64,000 nt of DNA, from assembly GCA_900314975.1 (NCBI GenBank), contig OMXI01000014.1:1-64000 (forward strand), in the 5' to 3' direction. The first letter of the stretch is position 1. Each line of letters starts with the position of its first letter. Source of the DNA: an uncultured Eubacteriales bacterium. Lineage in GTDB: Bacteria; Bacillota; Clostridia; Oscillospirales; Ruminococcaceae. Below, piece by piece: positions 33,669-43,489 of the stretch. Under the pieces are notes generated by a model, which saw nothing but the letters and a program-made list of their open reading frames with translations, was not told where the DNA came from and did no database searches. The position numbers and the translations under genes are program-made.

Positions 33669-34931
33669 ATGGGAATGACAATGACACAGAAGATACTCGC
33701 CGCACACGCAGGTCTTGACAGCGTAAAAGCAGGGCAGCTGATAATGGCTGACCTCGACCTCGTGCTTGGCAACGACGTTACCTCGCCTGTTGCGATAAAC
33801 GAGTTCAACAAGGCAGGCTTTACGGATATCTTCGACAAAAATAAGGTAACAATGGTCATGGACCATTTCGCACCCAATAAGGATATCAAAGCCGCAGCCC
33901 AGTGCAAGCAGTGCAGGGATTTCTGCGGAAAGTACGATATCACCAACTTTTTTGACGTAGGAGATATGGGTATCGAGCACGCACTGCTTCCGGAAAAAGG
34001 TCTCGTAGCACCGGGTGACTGCGTTATCGGCGCAGACTCGCACACCTGTACCTACGGCGCACTCGGCGCATTCTCCACAGGTATCGGCTCGACCGATATG
34101 TGCGCGGGTATGGCAAAGGGAAAAACATGGTTTAAAGTACCAAGCGCAATAAAGTTCAATATCGTCGGCAAGCTGCCAAAGTACAGCGCTGCAAAGGACG
34201 TTATACTGCATATAATCGGTATGATAGGCGTCGACGGCGCACTTTACAAGTCTATGGAGTTTTCGGGCGAGGGACTTGTAAATCTTTCTATGGAAGACAG
34301 ACTGTGTATGGCAAATATGGCTATCGAGGCTGGCGCAAAGAACGGAATTTTCGCAGTAGACAGCGTAACGCTTGACTACATCAAGGATAAGGTGAACAGA
34401 GATTATAAGATTTTCGAGGCAGACGCAGATGCGCAGTACGAGGCAGAGTACACAATTGATTTGAGTACCGTAAAGCCTACCGTTGCATTCCCCCACCTGC
34501 CCGAAAATACAAAAACATTTGACCAGATAGACGACGTTGTTATCGACCAGGTAGTTATCGGCTCGTGTACCAACGGACGAATTGAAGACCTGCGATGTGC
34601 AGCCGAGATTCTCAAGGATAAGCACATCGCAAAGAACGTAAGATGTATCGTCATACCTGCAACGCAGAAGGTCTATATGCAGGCTATGAAGGAAGGTCTG
34701 CTTGAGACATTCATAAATGCAGGCTGCGCGGTTTCCACACCGACCTGCGGACCGTGCCTCGGCGGACACATGGGCATACTGGCAAAGGGCGAAAGAGCCG
34801 TTGCCACCACAAACAGAAATTTTGTAGGAAGAATGGGACACCCCGAGTCAGAGGTCTACCTCGCTTCCCCGTATGTTGCAGCAGCAAGTGCGGTCGCCGG
34901 CAAAATAGCACAGCCCTCGGACATTATGTAA
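33669..34931 (+). CDS. leuC: 3-isopropylmalate dehydratase large subunit
   Basis: LeuC, with LeuD, isomerises 2-isopropylmalate to 3-isopropylmalate in leucine synthesis. The 420-residue length and motifs fit the LeuC2/HacA-like class of Clostridia. It has [48 protein letters not shown] and the [4Fe-4S] ligand Cys residues in [10 protein letters not shown] and [14 protein letters not shown]. The aconitase-type C-terminal [20 protein letters not shown] is intact. It is the first gene of leuC-(unknown)-leuD-leuB. Confidence 0.97.
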   Translation: MGMTMTQKILAAHAGLDSVKAGQLIMADLDLVLGNDVTSPVAINEFNKAGFTDIFDKNKVTMVMDHFAPNKDIKAAAQCKQCRDFCGKYDITNFFDVGDMGIEHALLPEKGLVAPGDCVIGADSHTCTYGALGAFSTGIGSTDMCAGMAKGKTWFKVPSAIKFNIVGKLPKYSAAKDVILHIIGMIGVDGALYKSMEFSGEGLVNLSMEDRLCMANMAIEAGAKNGIFAVDSVTLDYIKDKVNRDYKIFEADADAQYEAEYTIDLSTVKPTVAFPHLPENTKTFDQIDDVVIDQVVIGSCTNGRIEDLRCAAEILKDKHIAKNVRCIVIPATQKVYMQAMKEGLLETFINAGCAVSTPTCGPCLGGHMGILAKGERAVATTNRNFVGRMGHPESEVYLASPYVAAASAVAGKIAQPSDIM

Positions 34932-34972
34932 GAGCTGGGAAATTGCCTTCAGCGCCGTGTTAGGAGGTAACG

Positions 34973-35359
34973 ATGGATAATTTTCTTAAAGTAATATTCG
35001 GTGACCTCGTTTTGAGCCTTATAACCAAAAAGTACGGCAGTTCTATGACCGACCAGCAGCGTCAGGATAAGGCAGACGAGCTTATCCGCATACTTCACGA
35101 TTCAAATTCATATACCGTTGAAATGGCGCAAAAACTCATTGACCAGAAGGGCTTCAATACCCACTACACCGCCAACATAAACGGTACGTCTGTGATAGCA
35201 CTGGTCAAGGAAGGTATGTTCCATAAGGCGAAGGTGCGCTATTTCATCACCCGTAATAAAGAAAAGCTCGACGCTGCCTATATGGAGCAGATATACGACG
35301 AGCTGCGCCGTCAGGCACAGGGCGAAAATGTTTTCAATTCACCCGAATATATCAAATAA
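34973..35359 (+). CDS. Conserved-looking protein of unknown function between leuC and leuD
   Basis: This 128-residue soluble protein has no family I recognise. It is largely helical in its N-terminal half (FLKVIFGDLVLSLITKKYG, then QQRQDKADELIRILHD), then has a beta-rich part (HYTANINGTSVIALVKEGMFHKAKVRYFI) and a helical end. TAGGAGGTAACG gives a good ribosome binding site. It is in frame with clear operon spacing (41 bases after leuC, 21 before leuD), so it is probably co-expressed with the isomerase subunits. A link to the Fe-S dehydratase is inference only. Confidence 0.75.
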   Translation: MDNFLKVIFGDLVLSLITKKYGSSMTDQQRQDKADELIRILHDSNSYTVEMAQKLIDQKGFNTHYTANINGTSVIALVKEGMFHKAKVRYFITRNKEKLDAAYMEQIYDELRRQAQGENVFNSPEYIK

Positions 35360-35380
35360 ATCGAAAGGGGCTATTATTAA

Positions 35381-35860
35381 ATGAAAGCTCGCGGCAAAGT
35401 ACATAAATACGGAGATAATGTCGATACCGACGTAATAATCCCTGCAAGATACCTCAATACAGCGGATATGCAGGAGCTTGCAAAGCACTGTATGGAGGAT
35501 ATCGACATCGACTTTGCAAAGAACGTTAAACAGGGCGATATAATGGTTGGCGAGGCTAATTTCGGCTGCGGCTCGTCAAGAGAGCATGCGCCGGCTGCCA
35601 TCAAAGCAAGCGGTATCTCCTGCGTTATCGCAAAAACATTTGCAAGAATTTTCTACAGAAATGCTATCAATATCGGTCTGCCTATCATCGAGTGTGAGGA
35701 GGCTGCCGAGAAGATAGAAGCAGGCGATGATGTCGAGATAGATTTTGAAACAGGCGTTATCACCGATCACACCAAGGGAGAAACCTACCAGGGACAGTCA
35801 TTCCCCGAGTTTCTGATAAATATTATCAATTCCAACGGGCTGCTCAATTCGCTGAAATAA
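35381..35860 (+). CDS. leuD: 3-isopropylmalate dehydratase small subunit
   Basis: LeuD is the swivelling domain subunit of isopropylmalate isomerase. The 159 residues fit the LeuD2 type: [33 protein letters not shown] and [22 protein letters not shown] are all characteristic. GAAAGGGG precedes the ATG. It is followed by a terminator-like hairpin before leuB. Confidence 0.97.
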   Translation: MKARGKVHKYGDNVDTDVIIPARYLNTADMQELAKHCMEDIDIDFAKNVKQGDIMVGEANFGCGSSREHAPAAIKASGISCVIAKTFARIFYRNAINIGLPIIECEEAAEKIEAGDDVEIDFETGVITDHTKGETYQGQSFPEFLINIINSNGLLNSLK

Positions 35861-35872
35861 GCCGCCCGCGAT

Positions 35873-35906
35873 AAAATGCTATTGTCGGATGACCATAGCA
35901 TTTTTT
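35873..35906 (+). terminator. Hairpin between leuD and leuB
   Basis: AATGCTAT / ATAGCATT stem followed by T6. It may reduce read-through to leuB, or leuB may have its own promoter; none with a good consensus was seen. A copy of the dispersed AGAGGCAAGAAGCAAGA repeat (minus orientation) lies next to it at 35,938-35,959. Confidence 0.65.
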
Positions 35907-36025
35907 CTGTTTTTAAAACGTCGCCGCAGGCGACACATTATCTTGCTTCTTGCCTCTGAAAGCGAAGCGTTCTTGCTTCTGACCACAAATAGTGTAAACC
36001 AATCAACTGAAAGGGTGTTATAAAA

Positions 36026-37108
36026 ATGCAAAAAAATATCACAGTTATTAAAGGCGACGGCATAGGTCCCGAGATAGTCACACAGGCGCAGAAGGTCCTC
36101 GATAAAGTCGCTGAAAAGTTCGGTCATAAATTCGAGTACACCGACATTCTTATGGGCGGCTGCTCTATCGACGCTTGCGGCGTGCCTCTCACAGACGAGG
36201 CTGTTGCGACCGCAAAAGCCGCAGATGCAGTGCTTCTGGGCGCGATCGGCGGCAATACCTCTACATCACCGTGGTACAAGCTCGCACCGAATCTTCGCCC
36301 CGAGGCTGGACTTCTCAAAATCAGAAAAGAGCTTGGATTGTTCGCAAACCTGCGCCCCGCAGTGCTTTTCGACCAGCTGCGCAGCGCCTGCCCTCTCAAT
36401 GACGAGATAATCGGCGACGGCTTTGATATGATGATAATGCGCGAGCTTACAGGCGGTCTGTATTTCGGAGAGCGCGAAACAAAGCTCGTTGACGGCGTAG
36501 AGACAGCTGTCGACACCCTCACCTACAACGAAAAAGAAATAGAGCGTATCGCAAAGCGCGGCTTTGACATCGCTATGAAGCGCCGCAAAAAAGTCACATC
36601 CGTGGACAAGGCAAACGTCCTTGACTCCTCAAGGCTTTGGCGCAAGGTCGTAAACAGAGTCGCACAGGACTACCCCGAGGTCGAGCTTGAGCATATGCTC
36701 GTTGACAACTGCGCAATGCAGCTCGTCAAAAACCCAGCACAGTTCGACGTTATCCTCACCGAGAATATGTTCGGCGACATTCTCTCCGACGAGGCTGCAA
36801 TGGTCACAGGCTCAATAGGTATGCTGTCCTCGGCTTCTCTGAACGACACAAAGTTCGGTCTTTACGAGCCAAGCCACGGCTCCGCACCCGATATCGCAGG
36901 CACAGATAAGGCGAACCCGATAGCAACCATACTCTCTGCCGCTATGATGCTGCGCTATTCGTTTGATATGGACGTCGAAGCGGATGCCGTCGAAAATGCG
37001 GTAAAAGCTGTTCTCGAAGAGGGCTACCGCACCGTTGATATAATGTCCGAGGGACTTACGCAGGTCGGCTGCGAAAAAATGGGCGACCTTATCTGCGAAA
37101 GAATCTGA
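36026..37108 (+). CDS. leuB: 3-isopropylmalate dehydrogenase
   Basis: LeuB oxidises and decarboxylates 3-isopropylmalate with NAD+ in leucine synthesis. The 360 residues contain the family motifs TVIKGDGIGPEIV, the substrate-binding segment LLKIRKELGLFANLRP, MMIMRELTGGLYFGE, TENMFGDILSDEAAMVTGSIGMLSSASL and GLYEPSHGSAPDIAG. GAAAGGGTG precedes the ATG. It ends the leucine cluster. Confidence 0.97.
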   Translation: MQKNITVIKGDGIGPEIVTQAQKVLDKVAEKFGHKFEYTDILMGGCSIDACGVPLTDEAVATAKAADAVLLGAIGGNTSTSPWYKLAPNLRPEAGLLKIRKELGLFANLRPAVLFDQLRSACPLNDEIIGDGFDMMIMRELTGGLYFGERETKLVDGVETAVDTLTYNEKEIERIAKRGFDIAMKRRKKVTSVDKANVLDSSRLWRKVVNRVAQDYPEVELEHMLVDNCAMQLVKNPAQFDVILTENMFGDILSDEAAMVTGSIGMLSSASLNDTKFGLYEPSHGSAPDIAGTDKANPIATILSAAMMLRYSFDMDVEADAVENAVKAVLEEGYRTVDIMSEGLTQVGCEKMGDLICERI

Positions 37109-37144
37109 CCTATACTATTATAATATATATAAAGGCGGAGATTT

Positions 37145-37180
37145 AAACGGCAGGGCAGTTTTTCCCTGTCGTTTCCCTTT
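37145..37180 (+). terminator. Terminator after leuB
   Basis: AAACGGCAGGG / CCCTGTCGTTT stem (one G-T pair) followed by a T-rich tail. Confidence 0.7.
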
Positions 37181-37810
37181 CAAAACGCACGGTTTTAATG
37201 TACAAAAAAAAGTACAAATACCCCAAAACAGCGCTTTTTCCACACTGTAACAATTCGTGAGAGTGCTTACAAAGACTGTTTCAAATCATCAGGCGGGCAA
37301 ATAAACAAGGCAGGCGAATTACTGCAATTTGTACAACTTGCACAATGTCAGGCAGAATACCCTGTCGCCCGATAATCGCGAAACAACCGCGTTTTCAGGA
37401 ATTACAGTTTTCGTTAACAATTCAGTAATATATTTTTGCAGACCTGTACCTACATTTTAAAATAGTCATATACAACTGTACTCATTTTGTAACCTTTTCT
37501 CCGAAAACGTTTAAGTGTTTTTGTAATCGACGATTTTTTACTTTTTGCATCCGCACAGCTGTAAAATTTAAAACTTTAACGTTTTTATGTTCATATTGCA
37601 CATTAAACAACCGTATAATTGTACATCATATATATTTTTTCACAAAATTATCCTATGTCCGAGACACAGTTGGCAGGTTTTTACAACTTAAAAATTACAA
37701 AAAGGTAACAAACGTGATAATTATGTGGTGAGTTTGCATAAACTACGTGGAAGATTTTTGTGCAAAGTAACATATTTTATTACAAGCCGCCAAAAAATTA
37801 GGGGAAACAC
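37181..37810. other. Long A+T-rich intergenic region upstream of the sugar operon
   Basis: I see no gene. The region is A+T-rich with scattered T and A runs. A GAAAACGTTT motif at about 37,503 is similar to half of a LacI/CcpA-type site. No riboswitch or tRNA-like structure was recognised. It may hold upstream regulatory sites for the LacI gene. Confidence 0.4.
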
Positions 37811-37839
37811 TTGAAATCGAAATCGGAATATTGTATATT
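37811..37839 (+). promoter_or_regulatory. Promoter of the LacI-ABC importer operon
   Basis: TTGAAA (37811-37816), 17 bases and TATATT (37834-37839), about 85 bases before the lacI-type gene. Confidence 0.6.
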
Positions 37840-37924
37840 CTATATTAGCGGAAACGCTGAAATGTTATGCATCTTGATAAAATCGGCGAAATCGATTGAA
37901 ATCAAGTGAAAGGCGGAAATATCA

Positions 37925-38935
37925 TTGGTTTCATTAAAAGACATTTCCGTTCGCTGCGGTGTTTCGGTCGCTACGGTCAGCAAAGCGCTGAACGGACATA
38001 AGGACGTATCGGCAGCCACGAGAGAAAAGCTGCTCAAAGCCGCAAAGGAGATGGGCTACTTCCCCAACTCGCAGGCGAGAGCGCTCAAGACCAACAGAAC
38101 GCACAACCTTGGCGTTATGTTTCTCGACGAAGCCGGAAGCGGTCTGACTCACGAGTTTTTCGCAAAACTGCTCAACAGTTTCAAAACGAAAGCCGAGTCA
38201 CTGGGTTACGATATAACCTTTATAAGCAGGAGCATGGGCAAGAACAGAATGTCCACCTACGAACACTGCAAATACAGAAATGTAGACGGCGTGATCATAG
38301 CCTGCACAGACTTTACCTCACAGGACGTTTACGAGGTCGTCAACGGAGATATACCGATAGTAACGATAGACCATATATTTGACTGCAGAACCGCAGTAAT
38401 GTCCAACAACGAAAAGGGCATGCAAAAGCTGGTCGAGTACGCCGCATCAATGGGGCATACGCAAATCGGATACATACAAGGCAACAAATCTTCTGTTGCG
38501 GATAAACGCCTCGCAGGTTTCTGTAAAGCCTGCATACGTCACGGGATAAACGTCAATAACGATTGGATAGTCGCGGGTGACTACCACAATCCCGACAAAA
38601 CGTACGAGCTTACCAAAAAGCTCCTGTCACAGCAAGACAGACCCACCTGCCTGTTTATGCCGGACGACTATTCGGCAATAGGCGGCTACAATGCTATAAA
38701 AGACTTGGGAATGTCAATACCCGAGGATATATCGGTGGTCGGCTACGACGGAATAGCTTATTCACAGCTCATCTCACCAAAGCTCACGACATATTCGCAG
38801 GATACCGCTAAAATCGGCGAGATCGCTGCGGTACAGCTAATAGAGCTTATCGAGAACCCGCAGACCACGTTTACCGAGGTCATCACGGTCGACGGTTCGC
38901 TTATCGAGGGCGACTCCGTTGCAAAAATCAATTAA
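37925..38935 (+). CDS. LacI-family transcriptional regulator
   Basis: This 336-residue LacI/GalR regulator has an N-terminal HTH (SLKDISVRCGVSVATVSKALNGHKDVS, residues 3-29), the hinge region and a periplasmic-binding-like sugar domain. No ATG is available near the conserved start; the TTG at 37925, with AAAGGCGG eight bases upstream, begins the protein at the usual place. It lies 73 bases upstream of the ABC importer lipoprotein and is co-directional, so it probably controls sugar uptake and itself. The effector is unknown. Confidence 0.92.
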   Translation: MVSLKDISVRCGVSVATVSKALNGHKDVSAATREKLLKAAKEMGYFPNSQARALKTNRTHNLGVMFLDEAGSGLTHEFFAKLLNSFKTKAESLGYDITFISRSMGKNRMSTYEHCKYRNVDGVIIACTDFTSQDVYEVVNGDIPIVTIDHIFDCRTAVMSNNEKGMQKLVEYAASMGHTQIGYIQGNKSSVADKRLAGFCKACIRHGINVNNDWIVAGDYHNPDKTYELTKKLLSQQDRPTCLFMPDDYSAIGGYNAIKDLGMSIPEDISVVGYDGIAYSQLISPKLTTYSQDTAKIGEIAAVQLIELIENPQTTFTEVITVDGSLIEGDSVAKIN

Positions 38936-39008
38936 CGGCATTAATATTTTACAGCAATACCGCTGTAAGACAATATTATATAATGCGATATTTAAGGAGG
39001 AAATTATT

Positions 39009-40535
39009 ATGGCAAAACTTAAGAGAGTACTTGCAGGCGCACTTAGCCTCTGCATGGTAGGATCAATGCTCACAGCTTGTGGCGACAGCTCTTCAGATGA
39101 CGCTAAGTCTTCTACGAAGGACTCATCTTCAAAGACAGACGCTTCTTCAACAGGCGATTCTTCAACAGGTGATTCTTCTTCTGAGGCTCCAAAGGCTGAG
39201 AGAATGAACACAGCTGAACTTCACGGCAAGGATTCTTCCGACAAGTCTAAGAACACACTGAGAATCTACTGCTGGAACACAGAGTTCAAGCTCAGATTCG
39301 ACGCAGCTTACGCTAAGGGCGGCAAGTACCAGGTAGAAACTGCTTCCTACAAGGATGAGAAAGGCAAGGAGCTCACCGAGATCAAGAAGATCGACGGCAA
39401 GGACATCGAGTGGGTACAGGTTGAGAACGAAGGCGGAGCTTATCAGAAGGCTCTCGACGAGGCTCTCAAGGGTCAGAAGGACAGCGACAATAAGGTAGAT
39501 ATGTTCCTTATCGAGGCTGACTACGCTCTGAAGTACACAGATTCCAAGGATACTGATTACTCTGGTCTGGTTGCACTTTCACCACAGGATATCGGTATCA
39601 CAGATGACGATACTAAGAACATGTTCGAGTACACCAAGGATGCAGTTAGAGACCCGATCAGCGGCGACGTTAAGGCTCTTTCTTGGCAGGCAACTCCGGG
39701 CCTTCTCTACTATGATGTAGCAATGGCTAAGGAAGTTCTCGGAACAGACGAGCCTGACAAGGTTCAGGAGTTCGTTAAGGACTGGGATGCATTCAAGGAT
39801 ACTGCTAAGAAGATGAAGGACAAGGGCTACATGATGCTTTCATCCTTCGCTGATACTTTCCGTGTATTCGGTGCTAACATGACAGCTCCTTGGGTAACTG
39901 ACAAGAAGCTCAACCTTGATCCTCAGATGGAAGCTTGGATCAAGCAGACTAAGGAATTCACAGACAACGGCTGGAACAACAAGACTGACCAGTGGACTGA
40001 TGCTTGGAACAGCGATATGAAGAAGGGCTCAAAGGTATTCTGCTTCTTCATGCCTTCTTGGGGTGTTGATAACTGCCTGTACAAGCAGGGCGGCGACGAC
40101 GCTAAGGGCAAGTGGAAGGCTACCGTTGGACCAGCAGGCTGGTTCTGGGGCGGTTCTTGGATCTGCGGCGCAGTTGACTCCGACAACCAGGATATCGTTG
40201 CTGATATCATGAAGACAATGACATGTAACACAGACGTTGCTAAGTTCCTCATCGACAGCGTTGGTGAGATGGTTAACAACAAGGAAGCTGTTGCACAGGC
40301 TAAGGATTCTTACAAGAACGAGTTCCTCGGCGGTCAGAACCACATCGCTCTCATGGCTGACTCTGCAGACAAGATCTCCCTCAAGGGCAAGATCTCTGCT
40401 TACGACCAGACTTGCGTTGAGAAGCTCCAGGGCGACATGGCTGAGTACTTCAAGGGCACAGCATCTTACGATGACTGCCTCAAGAAGTGGAAGAAGGACG
40501 TTAAGGCTGCATTCGCAGATGTTGACGTTGGCTAA
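39009..40535 (+). CDS. Sugar ABC transporter substrate-binding lipoprotein
   Basis: This is the extracellular solute-binding protein (family 1, MalE-like) of a carbohydrate ABC importer. The start is placed at 39009 (AAGGAGG upstream), which gives a lipoprotein signal peptide: MAKLKRV, a hydrophobic core, and lipobox LTAC near residue 21. A Ser/Thr/Asp-rich linker follows to about residue 65, then the binding domain with many Trp residues (about residue 230 onwards), as expected for sugar stacking. Codon choice is strikingly restricted (for example AAG for nearly all Lys) compared with neighbours, which suggests very high expression. It is followed by an attenuator-like hairpin before the permeases. 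Confidence 0.9.
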   Translation: MAKLKRVLAGALSLCMVGSMLTACGDSSSDDAKSSTKDSSSKTDASSTGDSSTGDSSSEAPKAERMNTAELHGKDSSDKSKNTLRIYCWNTEFKLRFDAAYAKGGKYQVETASYKDEKGKELTEIKKIDGKDIEWVQVENEGGAYQKALDEALKGQKDSDNKVDMFLIEADYALKYTDSKDTDYSGLVALSPQDIGITDDDTKNMFEYTKDAVRDPISGDVKALSWQATPGLLYYDVAMAKEVLGTDEPDKVQEFVKDWDAFKDTAKKMKDKGYMMLSSFADTFRVFGANMTAPWVTDKKLNLDPQMEAWIKQTKEFTDNGWNNKTDQWTDAWNSDMKKGSKVFCFFMPSWGVDNCLYKQGGDDAKGKWKATVGPAGWFWGGSWICGAVDSDNQDIVADIMKTMTCNTDVAKFLIDSVGEMVNNKEAVAQAKDSYKNEFLGGQNHIALMADSADKISLKGKISAYDQTCVEKLQGDMAEYFKGTASYDDCLKKWKKDVKAAFADVDVG

Positions 40536-40569
40536 TTAGAATTATAAAGACAATCTAATTTGAATTGAA

Positions 40570-40603
40570 TAGGGGTGGGTACTATCCCTCCCCTATTTCT
40601 TTT
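40570..40603 (+). terminator. Intercistronic attenuator after the binding-protein gene
   Basis: TAGGGGTGGG / CCCTCCCCTA stem, six-base loop, T-rich tail. Partial termination here would give more binding protein than permease, as is common. A second hairpin (GTAATTGAA / TTCAATTAC, 40628-40651) lies just before the permease start. Confidence 0.7.
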
Positions 40604-40666
40604 CTTAACTCTCTCGGAAAGGAAATCGTAATTGAACGCTTTTTCAATTACCAAAGGTAATCGTGT

Positions 40667-41623
40667 ATGAAAAGAAAAAGTGTAAGCTATGCAAAATGGG
40701 GCTACATATTCCTCGCTCCGTTTTTCATTGTTTATTGCATCTTCTCACTGTATCCTTTGATCTCTACTTTCTATAACAGTTTTATGGATTATGTCATTGA
40801 CCGAAGCACAGTCGGCGGCGGCTGGGGCAACAAGGGCACTGTCGAGCAGACCATAAAGTTTATCGGTCTGCAGAACTATAAGGATGCCCTGAGCTCAAAC
40901 GAGACACTCGTACAGAGCTTCTGGAATACCGTTATCATGTGGATAATCGGCTTCATCCCGCAGATCGCAGTTTCTCTGATCCTTGCTACATGGTTCACTG
41001 ACCTTCGCCTTAAGATCAAGGCACAGGGCTTCTTCAAGACTGTTATTTATCTTCCAAACGTTATCATGGCATCTGCAGTTGCATTCCTGTTCACCTGCTT
41101 GCTGAGTAAAAACGGAGCTTTGTATGGCTTCTTTGAACCTCTCGCAGGTAAGGACCTGAGCTTGCTCGATAAAGTTTGGGGAGCACGAGGTACAGTTGGA
41201 TTTATCAACTTCCTGTTGTGGTACGGTAATACAACCATTCTTCTTATGGCTGCTATCATGGGTATCGACCCGGGTCTTTACGAGGCAGCACAGATCGACG
41301 GTGCATCACCGAGCCAGACATTCTGGAAGATCACTATGCCGCTTATCAGACCTATCCTGTCATTCGTTCTCGTAACGTCTATGATAGGTGGTTTGCAGAT
41401 GTACGACGTACCTGCACTTCTCACCAAGGATAACGGTAACCCGAGCGGTAAGGTAATGACACTTATCATGGAAATTCAGCAACGTAAAGATTCCGACGTA
41501 GGTAAGGCTTGCGCCGTCTGCATCATAATCTTTATAATCTCTGCTATACTTGGCGTTATCACCATGGTTGGACTTGATGACACCAGGGAAAAGAAAAAGA
41601 AGAAAAGGAGGAAAGCAGCATGA
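40667..41623 (+). CDS. Sugar ABC transporter permease (MalF-like)
   Basis: This 318-residue inner-membrane permease has about six transmembrane segments, the first at GYIFLAPFFIVYCIFSLYPL. The EAA loop that contacts the ATPase reads EAAQIDGASPSQTFWKITMPL near residue 206. A basic tail (REKKKKKRRKAA) ends the protein. Its stop overlaps the next permease start (ATGA). Confidence 0.92.
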   Translation: MKRKSVSYAKWGYIFLAPFFIVYCIFSLYPLISTFYNSFMDYVIDRSTVGGGWGNKGTVEQTIKFIGLQNYKDALSSNETLVQSFWNTVIMWIIGFIPQIAVSLILATWFTDLRLKIKAQGFFKTVIYLPNVIMASAVAFLFTCLLSKNGALYGFFEPLAGKDLSLLDKVWGARGTVGFINFLLWYGNTTILLMAAIMGIDPGLYEAAQIDGASPSQTFWKITMPLIRPILSFVLVTSMIGGLQMYDVPALLTKDNGNPSGKVMTLIMEIQQRKDSDVGKACAVCIIIFIISAILGVITMVGLDDTREKKKKKRRKAA

Positions 41624-42501
41624 CCGGATCTACTGAAGTTGTTGGACAGTCAACCGGAAAAACTTCCCTTCTTATTAGAAGAATCATAGCATATGTAGTG
41701 CTTATCTTCCTGGTATTCATTTCTTTGCTTCCATTCTACCTGTTGTTTATCAACGCAACCCGTGATAAGTCACAGTCAGGTATCAGATGGTACCCCGACA
41801 GTGCTTTCGCAGGAAACTGGCGTAAACTCTTTGCAGGTAGTACAAGAGTTGCATTCGGTAACGTTTATAAGGCACTTCTTAACTCGCTCATCGTTTCGAC
41901 ATGTGCGTCCGTGCTTTCTGTTTATTTCTCGGCTTTGACCGCTTATGCAACCTATGTTTACCATTTCAAGCTCAGAAAAATAGCTGACGGTTTCATCCTG
42001 TTGATCATGATGGTTCCTACACAGGCATCTGCGATCGGTTTCTACAAGATGATGATCAGCTGGAAACTGACAAACTCGTTTATTCCTCTTATCATTCCTG
42101 CAATCGCAGCACCTTCTATCTACTACTTCATGAAGCAGTATATGCAATCGTCGCTGCCTCTGGAAATCGTCGAAGCTGCGCGTATCGACGGCTGCGGAGA
42201 GTTCAGAACGTTCAATACGATCGTTGCTCCTATCCTCAAGCCTGCATTCGCAGTTCAGATGATCTTCACATTCGTAGGTAACTGGAATAACTTCTTTATG
42301 CCAAGACTTATCCTCACAGACAGAGAAAAGGCTACCGTACCGCTCATCTTGAGCGCTATGAACCACGCAGGTCCTGTCGAGAGAGACGTAGGTATCTTCT
42401 ATCTTTACATGGTACTTGCTATTCTCCCTGTAATCATAATCTACCTGCTTCTGTCCAAGTTTATCATTCGTGGTATTGCTCTTGGTTCTGTTAAGGGCTA
42501 A
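41620..42501 (+). CDS. Sugar ABC transporter permease (MalG-like)
   Basis: This 293-residue permease, partner of the preceding one, has six predicted membrane segments and the EAA loop (EAARIDGCGEFRTFNTIVAPIL near residue 188). The C-terminal YLLLSKFIIRGIALGSVKG is typical of MalG-type subunits. No ATPase gene lies nearby; Firmicute importers of this type usually share an MsmX/UgpC-like ATPase encoded elsewhere. Confidence 0.92.
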   Translation: MTGSTEVVGQSTGKTSLLIRRIIAYVVLIFLVFISLLPFYLLFINATRDKSQSGIRWYPDSAFAGNWRKLFAGSTRVAFGNVYKALLNSLIVSTCASVLSVYFSALTAYATYVYHFKLRKIADGFILLIMMVPTQASAIGFYKMMISWKLTNSFIPLIIPAIAAPSIYYFMKQYMQSSLPLEIVEAARIDGCGEFRTFNTIVAPILKPAFAVQMIFTFVGNWNNFFMPRLILTDREKATVPLILSAMNHAGPVERDVGIFYLYMVLAILPVIIIYLLLSKFIIRGIALGSVKG

Positions 42502-42517
42502 TCCCCTTTTCAACAAA

Positions 42518-42561
42518 AACACAAAAGAGTCGAAGTTTTATCTTCGGCTCTTTTTTGTGTT
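42518..42561. terminator. Bidirectional terminator between sugar operon and phage module
   Basis: AACACAAAAGAGTCGAAG / CTTCGGCTCTTTTTTGTGTT long stem with A and T runs on both sides. It serves the plus-strand permease operon and the minus-strand phage genes. Confidence 0.9.
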
Positions 42562-43489
42562 ATCTCTGCCCGAAATCATCATCAAAGCAGCTTACGCGGG
42601 TGCGTAAACCACTCGCATCTGCATTAAGCACTACCCTGTTTATGTACATTCCGTCGCAGGCAGTCCCCGTGCCGCCCACAACGTCATAAAGCTGCTCGTT
42701 CTTGAATGATGAATACTCAAAGAACATCACATTGCGCATCCTGTTTGAGTTCGCCGCCTTGTAAACAAGCCCCTGGTCAATGTCGTGCAGCCATTGATAG
42801 TCAAGCTCGTAGTAGCGCGTGCGCATTATCTTGTAGTCCACAGCCGACGGATTGGTGTAGTGGTACTGGTACTGGTCATTGCCGATACGCATGTACAATT
42901 CCGAAAGCATATTCAGCGTGTTCACACTAAAACCCTCGTTCGTCAGCCTGTCCGCTGAATAGCTGCGTGCAGTACTGTTTGCCTTTGTCGACATTATCGT
43001 GTTTGTCCCGAAAATGTACGGCAGCCTGTTCTGCTTTTTGATGTTGTAAGCAACGATCGCCTGCCATAAGCTCGACGACGGCTTAACGTAAATGTAGCTC
43101 TCAACAGGTGTCCCCTGCTCAACACTGATCATCGGGTGAACAAGACAGCTGCTCACCAGCGACGAAAGATTAACATCGCTGATTATCCCGGGTTCAGGCT
43201 CGTTCTGCGCCGTTAGAGAGGTGTAGCTGCGGCTTGAAAAGCTGATACGCCTGATACCGCGCTGCACCTGTACCTGCACCTTGTCGGGAATACCGCTGAA
43301 AACCACATCATTGCCGACCTTCAGCTTTACCGCACACACCTGCGCCGCAGTTATCGCGCTGTTGCATACAAACTCACCCGTCAGACTCACATACGGCAAG
43401 TACATATCGCGCACCATATTCACCTTTATCCCCTTGGAAAACTCTCTCTCCACGCCGCCTGCATCGCTCACAACTATCTTAATGACCAT
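42560..43489 (-). CDS. Phage tail hub-like (gpD/XkdQ-type) protein
   Basis: This 309-residue protein is the last gene of the head module. Its middle block (VEQGTPVESYIYVKPSSSLWQAIVAYNIKKQ) resembles the LysM-like or hub fold of phage late-control gpD/XkdQ proteins. The start is set at the ATG at 43489 with AGGAG at good spacing. It shares its start region with the end of the previous gene. The assignment to tail or baseplate is from weak similarity and position. Confidence 0.5.
   Translation of the reverse strand: MVIKIVVSDAGGVEREFSKGIKVNMVRDMYLPYVSLTGEFVCNSAITAAQVCAVKLKVGNDVVFSGIPDKVQVQVQRGIRRISFSSRSYTSLTAQNEPEPGIISDVNLSSLVSSCLVHPMISVEQGTPVESYIYVKPSSSLWQAIVAYNIKKQNRLPYIFGTNTIMSTKANSTARSYSADRLTNEGFSVNTLNMLSELYMRIGNDQYQYHYTNPSAVDYKIMRTRYYELDYQWLHDIDQGLVYKAANSNRMRNVMFFEYSSFKNEQLYDVVGGTGTACDGMYINRVVLNADASGLRTRVSCFDDDFGQR

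Noticed and set aside
33606-34841. 411-codon minus-strand frame opposite leuC
   Set aside because: Shadow of leuC; Cys/His/Tyr-rich product without a family and no ribosome binding site.
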